Below, piece by piece: positions 53,414 to 62,255 of a DNA stretch of 64,000 bases. Source of the stretch: Chitinophagaceae bacterium (GTDB taxonomy: Bacteria > Bacteroidota > Bacteroidia > Chitinophagales > Chitinophagaceae). The DNA lies in assembly GCA_016786885.1 (NCBI GenBank), contig JAEUVO010000057.1, positions 1-64,000 of the forward strand. The letters are read 5' to 3'. Numbering within the stretch: position 1 is the first letter of the stretch; each line of letters starts with the position of its first letter. The position numbers and the translations under genes are program-made. Under the pieces are notes generated by a model. The model did no database searches. It was given only the letters and a program-made list of their open reading frames with translations, and was not told the origin of the DNA.

Positions 53414-53923
53414 TCAGAGATATCGTTCCTTAATAATATTCAGGTGATGAGTAAGATGCCCGGCAATGATGAAGCCAATGGCAAGGACATATATCGGGTT
53501 TTTGTTGGATATGCCTGTTGCTTCCAGTTGCTCATTATCAAAAGAGGCAAATAGAATTTCTGAAGAGCGCCGCACTGCTTTGAATTCCTCCAGCATATCG
53601 TTCCAATTCCTGTTATGTGCTTTTGAATTAGCGGCATATTCATTTTCATCAAAACCGGGTAAACTTTGTTTCTCACCACGGGCAATGCAGAGTGCCCTGT
53701 AGAGAAACACTCTTTCTGCATCAATAATATGCTGCAGCACTTCCTTTATAGTCCATTTATCAGGACCATAGCGATAATCTATTTTATCTGCCGGAAGGTT
53801 TTCCAGGAATTGTACAAAAGAGCTTTGTTGTTGTATCAGTACCGGCAATAGATCATCTCCCTCTACCTGGGCAATATAACGGTGAAACCACTCCGGTACT
53901 CTTGACAGATCGGGACGGGCCAT
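53414..53923 (-). CDS. DinB family protein
   Basis: 169 residues. DinB bundle with WTIKEVLQHIIDAERVFLYR (metal His) and a C-terminal GFIIAGHLTHHLNIIKERY with the other ligand histidines. Same family as 15326-15844 but only distantly related. No signal peptide. It is followed on the same strand by a lipoprotein gene with 6 bp between stops and starts, a likely operon. Confidence 0.88.
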   Translation of the reverse strand: MARPDLSRVPEWFHRYIAQVEGDDLLPVLIQQQSSFVQFLENLPADKIDYRYGPDKWTIKEVLQHIIDAERVFLYRALCIARGEKQSLPGFDENEYAANSKAHNRNWNDMLEEFKAVRRSSEILFASFDNEQLEATGISNKNPIYVLAIGFIIAGHLTHHLNIIKERYL

Positions 53924-53929
53924 ACTAAA

Positions 53930-54412
53930 TTATTTCTGCGTTGGTTTACTGTTCAAAGGAGCACCCACAGCTATATCACAACGGTGACCCGGTTGTCCGT
54001 GTGCCGGGTTAAGACCGGTTGCTGCTCCCTGTGCCGGGTTGGTATTAATAACCGGGGCAACTGGTGATGGTTTTGGTGTTATCGTGGCAGGCTGAGAAGG
54101 TTTGCCGTCCAAAGGAGCACCTACCGGAATATCGCAACGGTGACCTGGCTGTCCGTGTGCCGGATTGAGACCCACCTTGCTGATAACTGGCGCTGAAGGC
54201 TGATTTCCTGCATTTACCGGGGTAACAGTATTTACAACAGGTTGTTGCTGAACAGGCATCATCCTGGCCGTATCAGCGCCGTTTGTAGCGGCAGGTGGTA
54301 CTGCCGATGATGTATTTGCAGGGGTAGTGGTGGTTTCTTCGTCTGAAGAATTGCCACAACTTGTTGCAATCACCAGCAATACTAAGGAGGGTAAAAATTT
54401 GATATATTTCAT
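53930..54412 (-). CDS. Lipoprotein with a duplicated HGQPGHRCDI motif
   Basis: 160 residues from the ATG at 54412; the upstream frame crosses a dispersed repeat. Lipobox VIATSCGNS, then a Pro/Thr/Asn-rich linker. Twice near the end the same ~20-residue block appears: GLNPAHGQPGHRCDIPVGAP and GLNPAHGQPGHRCDIAVGAP. The H..PGHRC pattern (two His and a Cys) suggests metal binding, though that is untested. The block is known to me from other Bacteroidota hypothetical proteins; function unknown. Confidence 0.75.
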   Translation of the reverse strand: MKYIKFLPSLVLLVIATSCGNSSDEETTTTPANTSSAVPPAATNGADTARMMPVQQQPVVNTVTPVNAGNQPSAPVISKVGLNPAHGQPGHRCDIPVGAPLDGKPSQPATITPKPSPVAPVINTNPAQGAATGLNPAHGQPGHRCDIAVGAPLNSKPTQK

Positions 54413-54536
54413 GTGTATAATTTTGAAAGAAATGACCTGCAAAATAGGTAAGTTTTGCGAAAGCCTTGTTGTAATGTTGCAAATGAGTAGTGCCTCAGTT
54501 TGAAAAATGCATTCTTCGTTTAAACGAACTGTCAGG

Positions 54537-54584
54537 TTGAGCTTGTCGAAACCGGCTTCGTAATCGCCTTCGACAAGCTCAGGC
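54537..54584. repeat. GAGCTTGTCGAA inverted repeat element
   Basis: GAGCTTGTCGAA (54539-54550) and TTCGACAAGCTC (54569-54580), a perfect 12-bp inverted repeat of a common intergenic type. Confidence 0.75.
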
Positions 54585-54658
54585 TTACAAGACTTTTCTA
54601 ACTGAAACACTCCTGAAATGGTATGTACTGCCTTTCTTAACGTTTAAAATAATTGCTC

Positions 54659-55459
54659 ATGTATAAGAATATCTTTTTTGCAGCCTGTATGATGACCATT
54701 TTGCTTTCCTGCAACAGTAAGGAAAAGATAACGGAACCAGCATACCAGCTGGTTTGGGCGGATGAGTTTACCACGGCTGGACAACCCGATGCAGGTAAAT
54801 GGAACTATGAAGTGGGAGGGCATGGCTGGGGCAACCAGGAATTGCAGTTCTACACCGACAGGCGGACAGAAAATGCAAGAGTGGAAAACGGACACCTTAT
54901 CATTGAAGCAAGAAAAGAGAACTGGCAGGGGATGAACTATACTTCTGCAAGACTGGTGACCAAAGGAAAAGCAGAATGGCAATATGGAAAGATTGAAGTA
55001 AAAGCAAAGATACCTTCCGGCAGGGGCACCTGGCCTGCCATCTGGATGCTGGGAGCCACTACTCCGCTGAACTGGCCTGATGATGGTGAGATAGATATTA
55101 TGGAACATGTGGGATTTAACCAGGGAACCGTGCATGCTTCCATTCATTGTAAGAAATATTATCATAGTATTGGTACCCAAAAAACAGCTACAATACCGGT
55201 GCCTGATTGTTCAGATAATTTTCATGTATATGCAACAGAATGGGATAAAGACAGTGTAAGAATGTCGGTGGATGGTAATACCTATTTCCGTTTTGCAAAT
55301 GAACATACCGGCTATGAAGCATGGCCTTTTGATAACAAAATGTTTTTGCTGCTGAATGTGGCAGTAGGCGGGGCCTGGGGCGGCCAGCAGGGTGTTGATG
55401 ACAGTATCTTTCCTAAACGAATGGAGATAGACTATGTAAGGGTGTACCAGAAGAAATAA
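54659..55459 (+). CDS. Glycoside hydrolase family 16 lipoprotein
   Basis: 266 residues from the ATG at 54659. Lipobox LLSCNSK. The GH16 catalytic motif is E144-I-D146-I-M-E149 in DDGEIDIMEHVG, with PSGRGTWPAIWMLG before it and the closing FNVAVGGAWGG-like segment (LNVAVGGAWGGQQGVDDSIF). A surface-anchored endo-beta-glucanase-type enzyme (laminarinase, lichenase or similar). No transporter or SusCD pair is nearby. Confidence 0.93.
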   Translation: MYKNIFFAACMMTILLSCNSKEKITEPAYQLVWADEFTTAGQPDAGKWNYEVGGHGWGNQELQFYTDRRTENARVENGHLIIEARKENWQGMNYTSARLVTKGKAEWQYGKIEVKAKIPSGRGTWPAIWMLGATTPLNWPDDGEIDIMEHVGFNQGTVHASIHCKKYYHSIGTQKTATIPVPDCSDNFHVYATEWDKDSVRMSVDGNTYFRFANEHTGYEAWPFDNKMFLLLNVAVGGAWGGQQGVDDSIFPKRMEIDYVRVYQKK

Positions 55460-55477
55460 AGGGTTTGTTGGCAGCTG

Positions 55478-56104
55478 TTACATTTTAATTTCTTCAAGTC
55501 TGCCCGTAGAACGAAGCCATTTTACAACTCCAATATTCTTCTGAAACCAAACTGTATCAACGTACTGCTCCGTAGGCCAATCTTGAATAATAGTCAATTT
55601 TAAACAAGATGGTCGTAACTTACCTTTTATCAATACATCTTCTTTCTTGCCAAAAATATATTTTCTCTTATTCTCGCCATGTTGCTGTTTGTAAATGCTG
55701 TCTAAAGTTATTTTTTTAGGAAATAATCTTTCAAAATAGGCAAGATTAGATTGCTTTAAATCCGCTTGCCAAAAAATTGGGGAGACGAAAAACTCTCCAT
55801 CTTTAAAATAAAATACACCGTCACAGAAAGACTGAGAACCAATGATAGTGGTGCTGTCTCGGGGTTCGTCAGTAAAATAGAAGACTTCCTTATTCACGAT
55901 AACATCTGACATACAGAAACTTGTGTCGTTTTTGTCTATTAAAGTATCTGTATCAGTGATATGGCTTACATAGAAAATCTTTTTATCCCCGCTTTTTAGT
56001 GGGAAATATTGCTCAAATAAAAGTTCTTTCGAGTCGTTAACTCGTTCTGCCTGTTTGCATGAAAGCAAACTAATAAAAATAAGAAGTAGAAGTGCTTGTT
56101 TCAT
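55478..56104 (-). CDS. Orphan lipoprotein, array gene A
   Basis: 208 residues from the ATG at 56104. Lipobox LLSCKQA. The body (SGDKKIFYVSHITDTDTLID, QSFCDGVFYFKDGEFFVSPI, SCLKLTIIQDWPTEQYVDTV) is beta-rich and not recognised. The stop is followed by the start of the array spacer (CAGCTGCCAACAAAC), then the GH16 gene's 3' end. It is the last of four genes on this strand with related spacers. Confidence 0.6.
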   Translation of the reverse strand: MKQALLLLIFISLLSCKQAERVNDSKELLFEQYFPLKSGDKKIFYVSHITDTDTLIDKNDTSFCMSDVIVNKEVFYFTDEPRDSTTIIGSQSFCDGVFYFKDGEFFVSPIFWQADLKQSNLAYFERLFPKKITLDSIYKQQHGENKRKYIFGKKEDVLIKGKLRPSCLKLTIIQDWPTEQYVDTVWFQKNIGVVKWLRSTGRLEEIKM

Positions 56105-56169
56105 TGGAGCGAGTTGTAATTGCATCAACCGTTCGAGATTTACTGCAGGCAGATTTTTATAATTGACAA

Positions 56170-56237
56170 CCGGGACTGAAGTCAAACAAAGTTACATCAA
56201 TTTAAAATATATCTTGCTTGGTTTTACACAGTTTATG
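56170..56237 (-). repeat. Array spacer, copy between genes B and A
   Basis: 68 bp, starting CATAAACTGTGTAAAACCAA and ending near GACTTCAGTCCCGG. It contains TAACTTTG, a fit to TAnnTTTG, so it may carry gene A's promoter. Related to 57709-57779 and 56893-56962. Confidence 0.75.
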
Positions 56238-56251
56238 CTATAAGCTGCAAG

Positions 56252-56821
56252 TCAATATTCATCTTCTTTCTTTTTGTTCCAAATTCCGAGTTGATGTTGT
56301 TTTGCATATTGTTCTGCAGCCTTTATTTGGTCTAAAAACTTATCATATGTTCGCTGATCAATATGAACAATTATTTTAGGATCTTTTTCCCAAACCGTTT
56401 TCTCTTTGTTTGACATTTCTTGCCATGTTTTTGGCCTTATCATTGTGCCACCTTCATAACAGCCTGTTCGAATCAAGAAATTATTTATTGTGTCATTGTT
56501 ATCAATTAGCCAGCAATATGTCATTTTGGAGTTAGGATAATCACTTAATGTTGGACCATGAGTTGCGACTGGAATAACATTAGCATTCGGGTGTTTGGAT
56601 AACCAGCTATTGATTATGCTGTCAGCATCATCCGAAGTCTCCGCTCTGAAATAACCAGATCCTAAAAGGCAGTATGTGTGCATACTATCTTTCTTGTTGT
56701 CAGCAAAGATCGAATTGAAGACTAAGTCGTTTAGTTTTACTGACGGAGGGTCATACTTTTGTTTACAGCTTTGATAAGTTAGGGTGAAAACAGAAATAAA
56801 AACCAGAGGAAGATACTTCAT
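56252..56821 (-). CDS. Orphan lipoprotein, array gene B (possibly SNase-like end)
   Basis: 189 residues. Lipobox LTYQSCKQK. The C-terminus DQIKAAEQYAKQHQLGIWNK resembles the end of staphylococcal-nuclease-like domains (AEx.AKxxxxGLW), and the middle INNFLIRTGCYEGGTMIRP resembles their 'N..lV..GyA' region, but the catalytic Arg/Glu residues are not clear. Treat the nuclease idea as weak. It sits between two array spacers. Confidence 0.55.
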   Translation of the reverse strand: MKYLPLVFISVFTLTYQSCKQKYDPPSVKLNDLVFNSIFADNKKDSMHTYCLLGSGYFRAETSDDADSIINSWLSKHPNANVIPVATHGPTLSDYPNSKMTYCWLIDNNDTINNFLIRTGCYEGGTMIRPKTWQEMSNKEKTVWEKDPKIIVHIDQRTYDKFLDQIKAAEQYAKQHQLGIWNKKKEDEY

Positions 56822-56892
56822 ATATAAAGTGTCAGTTTGTTTGTGCTAATGGTTTGGGTATCCGCAAAGACTAGGTATCTGGAAAAGTTTAG

Positions 56893-56962
56893 CCTTGAAT
56901 CAAAGCCAAATAAAGTTATTATCAATGATAAATATCTTGTTTGATTTTTCACAAAGTTCATG
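56893..56962 (-). repeat. Array spacer, copy between genes C and B
   Basis: 70 bp from CATGAACTTTGTGAAAAATC to GGCTTTGATTCAAGG; more diverged, with TAACTTTA in place of the -7-like box. Confidence 0.65.
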
Positions 56963-56977
56963 CAACTTTCGTAAAAA

Positions 56978-57634
56978 TTAATCTTGCAGTTTGAGTGCCT
57001 TTGTAATGTCATGTGCAAATGCCAGAATACGGCTTTTTGTATTAACGTCACAGAAGTGACAATTACTGAGCATATTGCTTATTATTTCCTTTTCTATCTC
57101 CGTTGTTGTTCTGTTGTAATTATTAAGTCCGCTGTAGGCTATTATTTCAGTCCAATGTTCGTACCTCTGTCTAGACATGTCTTCGTCCATATAGTTAAAA
57201 AATTCTTCGGGAAATTTTGTTGCATATGCCAGAGCAGGCATTCCAGGATATTCTCCTAAGGCTCCGTCACTAATTGTTATTGTAAAATCTAAACACCAGC
57301 GATAAAAAGGTCTTAGTGTGCTATCGTTTGTACTCACAAAGGACAGAAGTTGTATAGTTGAATCATTGTCTGTTGGTCGAAACTGCCCTTTGTAAAAATC
57401 TTTTGTTATCGCAGCGACTTTGGGATTGTCAAGATAAAAGCTGATTGGTTTGCCGGCGATCGTGTCAGGCAATGGATATTTTACCCCGTTTAATCTATCT
57501 AGCCAAACATTTTTTGATTTAATTATTGTGTCGGACGAATTTAATTTAGAGCTATCAACAGAAGCCGCCTGATTTGTCGAAGTGCTGTTTTTGCAAGAAG
57601 CAATTATAAAGAGAATAAAAATCAGGCGTTTCAT
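56978..57634 (-). CDS. Orphan lipoprotein, array gene C
   Basis: 218 residues. Lipobox LFIIASCKN. The mature part (SKNVWLDRLNGVKYPLPDTI, NDSTLRPFYRWCLDFTITIS, ALAYATKFPEEFFNYMDEDM) is helical in its second half and not recognised. Two Cys near the end (NCHFCD) may bind metal or form a disulfide. Spacer copies lie on both sides. Confidence 0.6.
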   Translation of the reverse strand: MKRLIFILFIIASCKNSTSTNQAASVDSSKLNSSDTIIKSKNVWLDRLNGVKYPLPDTIAGKPISFYLDNPKVAAITKDFYKGQFRPTDNDSTIQLLSFVSTNDSTLRPFYRWCLDFTITISDGALGEYPGMPALAYATKFPEEFFNYMDEDMSRQRYEHWTEIIAYSGLNNYNRTTTEIEKEIISNMLSNCHFCDVNTKSRILAFAHDITKALKLQD

Positions 57635-57708
57635 AAAGATTGAAGTGTTGTTATTTATGGTAGCTTACGTCGAGGGCTTGCTGCTGTGCTGGAATTTATA
57701 ATATCGAG

Positions 57709-57779
57709 CCCGGAATCAAAGCGAAATAAAATTACATCAATTGAAAATATATCTTGTTTGGTTTTTTACACAGTTTATG
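57709..57779 (-). repeat. Array spacer, copy between genes D and C
   Basis: 71 bp from CATAAACTGTGTAAAAAACC to GCTTTGATTCCGGG. It begins in gene D's stop codon (CGC TAA CAT) and its homology to the B-A spacer continues another ~40 bp to near gene C's start. Confidence 0.8.
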
Positions 57780-58526
57780 TTAGCGGCTGTGTTGACGATA
57801 TTGATAAGCAATAGCTCCTATTGCTGTCAATGCTAAAAGCCCCCAAAGCCAATAGCTATTAGTTGATTTCTTTTGGACAACTTCGTTTTCTTTAATTTTA
57901 TTTTGTCTGCCGATAATCTTATTAATACTAAACGTGTCGATAGTTAAAAGGGAAACATACCATCCATTGTAGTCATAACGAACATTATTTCTTTTTTGAG
58001 CTTTTTTAATAGCCTCTCTATTTTCTTCTGAGTATTTAATTAATTTTTCTATGTCAGCCCAATTAGTCTGCCCTAGTCTGTAATCAAGTCTATAAATAAT
58101 TTTAAAGCCAACTTCTTTTGAAGTGTCAGAATCTGTTGAGTTAATATCGAGAGGTTCAGAAAATTTTGAAAACTTCTTCTTTATTTGCCCTTCTTTGCTA
58201 AAATAGTAATCACTTATAAAATCATCGTCTATTTGCCTTAATGTGTCAAAGCTAATTGAAATAAAATTTGAAGACACGGCGTCGGGGTAACTAAGTCGCT
58301 CCGTATTCACTAGCACAAGAATTTTGCTACTTGTGTCTTTTCGATTTAACCTATTAAGTATTTGGGTTAATATATTGTCAACAAACATTTGATACCTCTG
58401 TTCACACGGCGCAAGAAATTTTATTGTTACACCTTGTCGAGAACTTGTCCAAATACAGTCCATACTTGCTCTTGCAAAAAGAGAAAATGCAAAAAAGAAA
58501 ATTATTGTCAGAATCGGAGTCTTCAT
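57780..58526 (-). CDS. Orphan exported membrane-anchored protein, array gene D
   Basis: 248 residues from the ATG at 58526; the longer frame adds a non-signal leader. Signal-like N-terminus MKTPILTIIFFFAFSLFARA and a C-terminal TM (WGLLALTAIGAIAYQYRQHS), so it is anchored at its end. The middle has charged helical repeats (KLIKYSEENREAIKKAQKRN). The gene is flanked, to within 8 bp of its start and at its stop, by GTTAGCGGC / GCCGCTAAC, a perfect inverted pair. Not recognised. Confidence 0.6.
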   Translation of the reverse strand: MKTPILTIIFFFAFSLFARASMDCIWTSSRQGVTIKFLAPCEQRYQMFVDNILTQILNRLNRKDTSSKILVLVNTERLSYPDAVSSNFISISFDTLRQIDDDFISDYYFSKEGQIKKKFSKFSEPLDINSTDSDTSKEVGFKIIYRLDYRLGQTNWADIEKLIKYSEENREAIKKAQKRNNVRYDYNGWYVSLLTIDTFSINKIIGRQNKIKENEVVQKKSTNSYWLWGLLALTAIGAIAYQYRQHSR

Positions 58527-58532
58527 AACATA

Positions 58533-58541
58533 GCCGCTAAC
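58533..58541. repeat. GCCGCTAAC boundary element, upstream of gene D
   Basis: The exact reverse complement, GTTAGCGGC, sits at 57779-57787 at gene D's stop. In integron cassettes the gene is bounded the same way (GTT... before, ...AAC after). Confidence 0.5.
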
Positions 58542-58627
58542 TCCAAAATTTACAAAATAGCTGACATAAATTTCCATTGGTATCCAACGGGGAAATATGC
58601 CAGCTACTAAATCTGTAAAACCTATTA

Positions 58628-59701
58628 TCAGGCTATCGTTATTTGTTTATCCAGGTACACATCCTGTATCGCATTCAGTATACCCACACCTTCTTTCATT
58701 GGCCGCTGAAAGGCTTTGCGGCCGCTGATAAGGCCCATGCCACCGGCTCTTTTATTTACCACAGCCGTGGTTACCGCCTCTGCCATATCACTGGCGCCGG
58801 ATGAGGCACCACCGCTGTTAATTAATCCTGCACGGCCCATATAGCAGTTGGCTACCTGGTAGCGGCAAAGATCAATAGGATGGTCTGTTGTCAGCTCATC
58901 ATAAATGCGTTTATCATTTTTGCCATAGGCAGATTCCTTGGTATTTAATGCAAGATAGCCGCCATTGTTCTCCGGCAGTTTTTGTTTGATGATATCTGCT
59001 TCAATAGTTACTCCCAAATGATTGGCCTGGCCGGTAAGATCGGCCGATACATGAAAATCTTTTTCTTTTGTTTTAAAAGCAGGGTTGCGCAGGTAGCACC
59101 ACAGTATGGTGGCCATACCCAGTTCATGCGCCATTTCAAATGCCTTGCTTACTTCCTGTATTTGTCTTGCTGATTCATCACTTCCAAAGTATATGGTAGC
59201 ACCAACAGCCGCAGCACCCAGGTTCCAGCTTTGTTTGATAGAGGCAAACATGATCTGGTCAAACTTATTGGGGTAGGTGAGGAACTCGTTGTGATTCACT
59301 TTTACAATGAACGGTATTTTATGAGCATACTTCCTGGAGAGAAAACCCAGTCCGCCATAGGTAGTGGCCACTGCATTGCATCCTCCTTCAATAGCCAGTT
59401 TGATTATATTCTCAGGATCAAAGTAGATGGGGTTCTTTGCAAAAGAAGCACCGCCACTATGTTCTATTCCCTGGTCAACAGGAAGAATGGAGAGATAGCC
59501 GGTATTGGCTAATCTTCCATTGCTATACATATTTTGCAGGTTGCGCAATACCTGGGGATTTCTGTCGCTGTTCGCCCATATACGGTCAACAAAATCAGGA
59601 CCCGGCAGGTGCAGTTGATCTTTTGAAATGGTTTTTGACTGGTGGTTCAATAAATACTCAGCTTTATCGCCAAGCAATTCAGCAATTTTTTTTGATGGCA
59701 T
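58628..59701 (-). CDS. fbaB: Class I fructose-bisphosphate aldolase (DhnA type)
   Basis: 357 residues. The FbaB/DhnA-type class I aldolase: [20 protein letters not shown] (N-terminal active-site block), [20 protein letters not shown] and [18 protein letters not shown]. It splits fructose-1,6-bisphosphate in glycolysis/gluconeogenesis using a Schiff base, not zinc. A class II enzyme is encoded 230 bp upstream on the same strand. Confidence 0.9.
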   Translation of the reverse strand: MPSKKIAELLGDKAEYLLNHQSKTISKDQLHLPGPDFVDRIWANSDRNPQVLRNLQNMYSNGRLANTGYLSILPVDQGIEHSGGASFAKNPIYFDPENIIKLAIEGGCNAVATTYGGLGFLSRKYAHKIPFIVKVNHNEFLTYPNKFDQIMFASIKQSWNLGAAAVGATIYFGSDESARQIQEVSKAFEMAHELGMATILWCYLRNPAFKTKEKDFHVSADLTGQANHLGVTIEADIIKQKLPENNGGYLALNTKESAYGKNDKRIYDELTTDHPIDLCRYQVANCYMGRAGLINSGGASSGASDMAEAVTTAVVNKRAGGMGLISGRKAFQRPMKEGVGILNAIQDVYLDKQITIA

Positions 59702-59850
59702 AGCAATTATAGGTTTATAAGTTTACAGGTTGATCAGTTAATAAGGGTTTACTAACAGATGTTAGGCAAAGGTAGGGAGGGGAGAGGAAAGTTGGGAGTT
59801 GACAGTTATTAGTCAGGAGTCGATAGTCTCGAGTTGAGAGGGAGGAAAGG

Positions 59851-59927
59851 TTACCACAGATTAAACGGATTAATACACAGATATCACAGTGTAATCCGTG
59901 AAAATCAATCCGTGTAATCTGTGGTAA
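59851..59927. repeat. Dispersed CCACAGATTA inverted repeat element
   Basis: TTACCACAGATTAAACGGAT at the left and the near-complementary ATCCGTGTAATCTGTGGTAA at the right, about 20 of 21 pairs. Between the two aldolase genes. Same type as 6605-6687. Confidence 0.75.
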
Positions 59928-59933
59928 AAGATT

Positions 59934-61001
59934 TTAGCTGTTCCTGTTGATGCAATTCAGGTCTTCAAAAGCTACTTCGAGGCGTTTGCTGAATGATTCT
60001 TCACCTTTGCGCAGCCAAACCCTTGGATCGTAGTACTTTTTATTTGGTTTGTCCTCGCCTTCGGGGTTACCCAGCTGCCCCTGTAAATAGGCCTCGTTCT
60101 TTTTATAGTTTTCCAGAATACCTTCCCAGAAAGCCCATTGCAAATCGGTATCCAGGTTCATTTTGATAGCGCCATATCCAATCGCTTCTCTTATCTGGTT
60201 TTGTGGTGAGCCACTGCCACCATGGAAAACGAAATAGACAGGTTTTGGACCAGTCTTAAATTCTTTCTGAATATACTCCTGGCTGTTATTCAGAATTACA
60301 GGGCGCAACTCCACATTACCGGGTTTGTATACTCCATGCACATTACCAAAAGCAGCAGCCACGGTAAATAGTTTTCCAACTTTACTTAATTCTTTATAGG
60401 CATAAGCCACATCTTCCGGTTGTGTATACAGTTTTGAATTTTCTACATCGCTGTTGTCCACACCGTCTTCTTCACCACCGGTAACACCCAGTTCTATTTC
60501 GATACTCATACCCAGTGGCTGCATTCGTTTATAGAATTCAACTGAAGTATGAATATTCTCTTCAATTGGTTCTTCGCTCAGGTCGAGCATATGCGAACTG
60601 AAAAGGGGTTGACCTTTTTCTTTATAGAATTGTTCACCAGCATCAATTAGACCGCTGATCCAGGGCAACCATTTTTTGGCAGCATGATCTGTATGTAAAA
60701 CCACAGGCACACCGTAATATTTTGCTACATTATGAATATGCAGTGCGCCGGAAATACCGCCGGAGATATTCCCCTGCAGTTTGTCATTGGGCATTCCTTT
60801 TCCGGCAATGAATTGGGCACCACCATTAGAGAATTGAACAATAACAGGAGAATTAACTTTTGCAGCAGTTTCTAATGTGGCATTGATGGTATTGGTACCA
60901 ATTGTGTTTACTGCTGGTAAGGCAAACTGGTTTTCTTTGGCATCATTGTAAAGTGCTTCCAGTTCGTCACCGAACAGCACACCGGCTCTGTACTTTTTCA
61001 T
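59934..61001 (-). CDS. fbaA: Class II fructose-bisphosphate aldolase (zinc-dependent)
   Basis: 355 residues from the ATG at 61001; the extra nine codons before it are not conserved. Zinc and active-site residues are in VVLHTDHAAKKWLPWISGLI, FGNVHGVYKPGNVELRPV and VFHGGSGSPQNQI. Eukaryotic-like/E. coli class II family. A second, class I aldolase is the next gene, separated by an inverted repeat element. Confidence 0.95.
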   Translation of the reverse strand: MKKYRAGVLFGDELEALYNDAKENQFALPAVNTIGTNTINATLETAAKVNSPVIVQFSNGGAQFIAGKGMPNDKLQGNISGGISGALHIHNVAKYYGVPVVLHTDHAAKKWLPWISGLIDAGEQFYKEKGQPLFSSHMLDLSEEPIEENIHTSVEFYKRMQPLGMSIEIELGVTGGEEDGVDNSDVENSKLYTQPEDVAYAYKELSKVGKLFTVAAAFGNVHGVYKPGNVELRPVILNNSQEYIQKEFKTGPKPVYFVFHGGSGSPQNQIREAIGYGAIKMNLDTDLQWAFWEGILENYKKNEAYLQGQLGNPEGEDKPNKKYYDPRVWLRKGEESFSKRLEVAFEDLNCINRNS

Positions 61002-61105
61002 TAAGTTTAAATTTTTAATAAGTGGCAAATGCTTTTCAGCAGGCAGGCAATCGTTAAAGGCCCGCTAATATAGAGATTTTATTTAATCGAAAATGCGAAC
61101 AGGTG

Positions 61106-62221
61106 TTAGAGTGGTTTGCGTTTTGTTTTGCCAATATTCTTTTGCACCAGCTTCAGGTTTTTGCGAAGTGTTTCCTTGAGATGAGTTTTGACGATCTGTC
61201 CCATGGAGTGACATTTCTCATAGGCGTTTGTATGCAGGTATTCTCCTAATTCTTTTTTTAGCTGGTTCACTTTTTCAGGTGGAGATATCTTGTCGGCTGT
61301 CATAATATCAAGCAGGTCTTTGATGCGGTAGCGGGAAGTAGCGAGCCGGAAAGTGATCATGGTTCTTTCTTCGGCCTGGTATTGTTCGATCGATTCTTTG
61401 TTAAGAACAGCAAGGGCCATTTCCACAAAGGGATAGTTCTCTTTAAAGAATTGGGGCAGGTAAAGATTTTTTCTTCCTTCGTAGGATTGCTGGTCGAAGT
61501 CGATACAGCGGATGCGGTACTGGTAATCTTCGATATCAGGAGTGATACCGACTACAAAATTGTAACTGCGCATATCACCAAGCAACCTTACAAAACACCT
61601 TTCATTGAATTTTACAAACTCTTTCGCCAGCCTGATCTTATTGGTCTCGGGTGCATCCATCATTTGTTTGATAAACACATCACCCGGGATACCAGGAATA
61701 TGTTCTTCTACAAGGGTATTATCACAGGTAAAAAAAGTGATACGGTTAGGAGAGAGGATATGTTCCAGTTCCAGTCCATAGATCCTTGATGCATCAGCGA
61801 TCTTAATATAATAGTGATCGTAATTGTCATTGAACTTATTGACGATCCGGATACGGAAAGGATTGGAATTACCAAATGCGCAATAATCGATCCTGGCTAC
61901 ATCAAGATGACTGATAAAACTAAAGTCACCTTCCGTTTTCAAAATAGCATATATTTTTACCAGCCCCTCCCTTATATAATCCCAGTCGCGGCTGTCATAC
62001 GATGTTTTTTCCCAATAGGTATCGTTACCGTTTTTATCTCTTATCGGAGTAGACCAGGTAAAATTCAGCAGGTTATTGTAAGTCACCGGCAGCTTTACTT
62101 CCCGCCCACGAAGTTTCAGGTAATTGCGCAACCTGTTGTTCACGGGGTACATTGGCTTTTTACGGGAGGGTTTATCACCTTCCATCGTTTCTCTGCCATT
62201 CTGGTTATCAATGAATCTCAT
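61106..62221 (-). CDS. Protein-kinase-like fold protein
   Basis: 371 residues. Kinase-like motifs in the right order: a beta3-type lysine at K140 (YYIKIADAS), a hinge-like LVEEHIPGIPG (171-180), a catalytic-loop-type L-L-G-D216-M-R-S-Y-N221, and a metal-binding I-D241-F-D243. No signal peptide. This is the layout of aminoglycoside-phosphotransferase-like and HipA-like kinases, though no single family fits by eye. The substrate is unknown; next to the aldolase and a BtuF-like protein. Confidence 0.55.
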   Translation of the reverse strand: MRFIDNQNGRETMEGDKPSRKKPMYPVNNRLRNYLKLRGREVKLPVTYNNLLNFTWSTPIRDKNGNDTYWEKTSYDSRDWDYIREGLVKIYAILKTEGDFSFISHLDVARIDYCAFGNSNPFRIRIVNKFNDNYDHYYIKIADASRIYGLELEHILSPNRITFFTCDNTLVEEHIPGIPGDVFIKQMMDAPETNKIRLAKEFVKFNERCFVRLLGDMRSYNFVVGITPDIEDYQYRIRCIDFDQQSYEGRKNLYLPQFFKENYPFVEMALAVLNKESIEQYQAEERTMITFRLATSRYRIKDLLDIMTADKISPPEKVNQLKKELGEYLHTNAYEKCHSMGQIVKTHLKETLRKNLKLVQKNIGKTKRKPL

Positions 62222-62255
62222 TTTTTGAATAATGAATGATGTTTCTAATATCGGA

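Noticed and set aside
56252..56821. Confirmed secreted nuclease
   Set aside because: Only the C-terminal helix resembles SNase proteins; the catalytic residues are not evident.
57709..57779. Canonical integron attC
   Set aside because: The spacers lack a clear RYYYAAC/GTTRRRY pair with an internal palindrome and no integrase is seen, so only a cassette-like layout is claimed.
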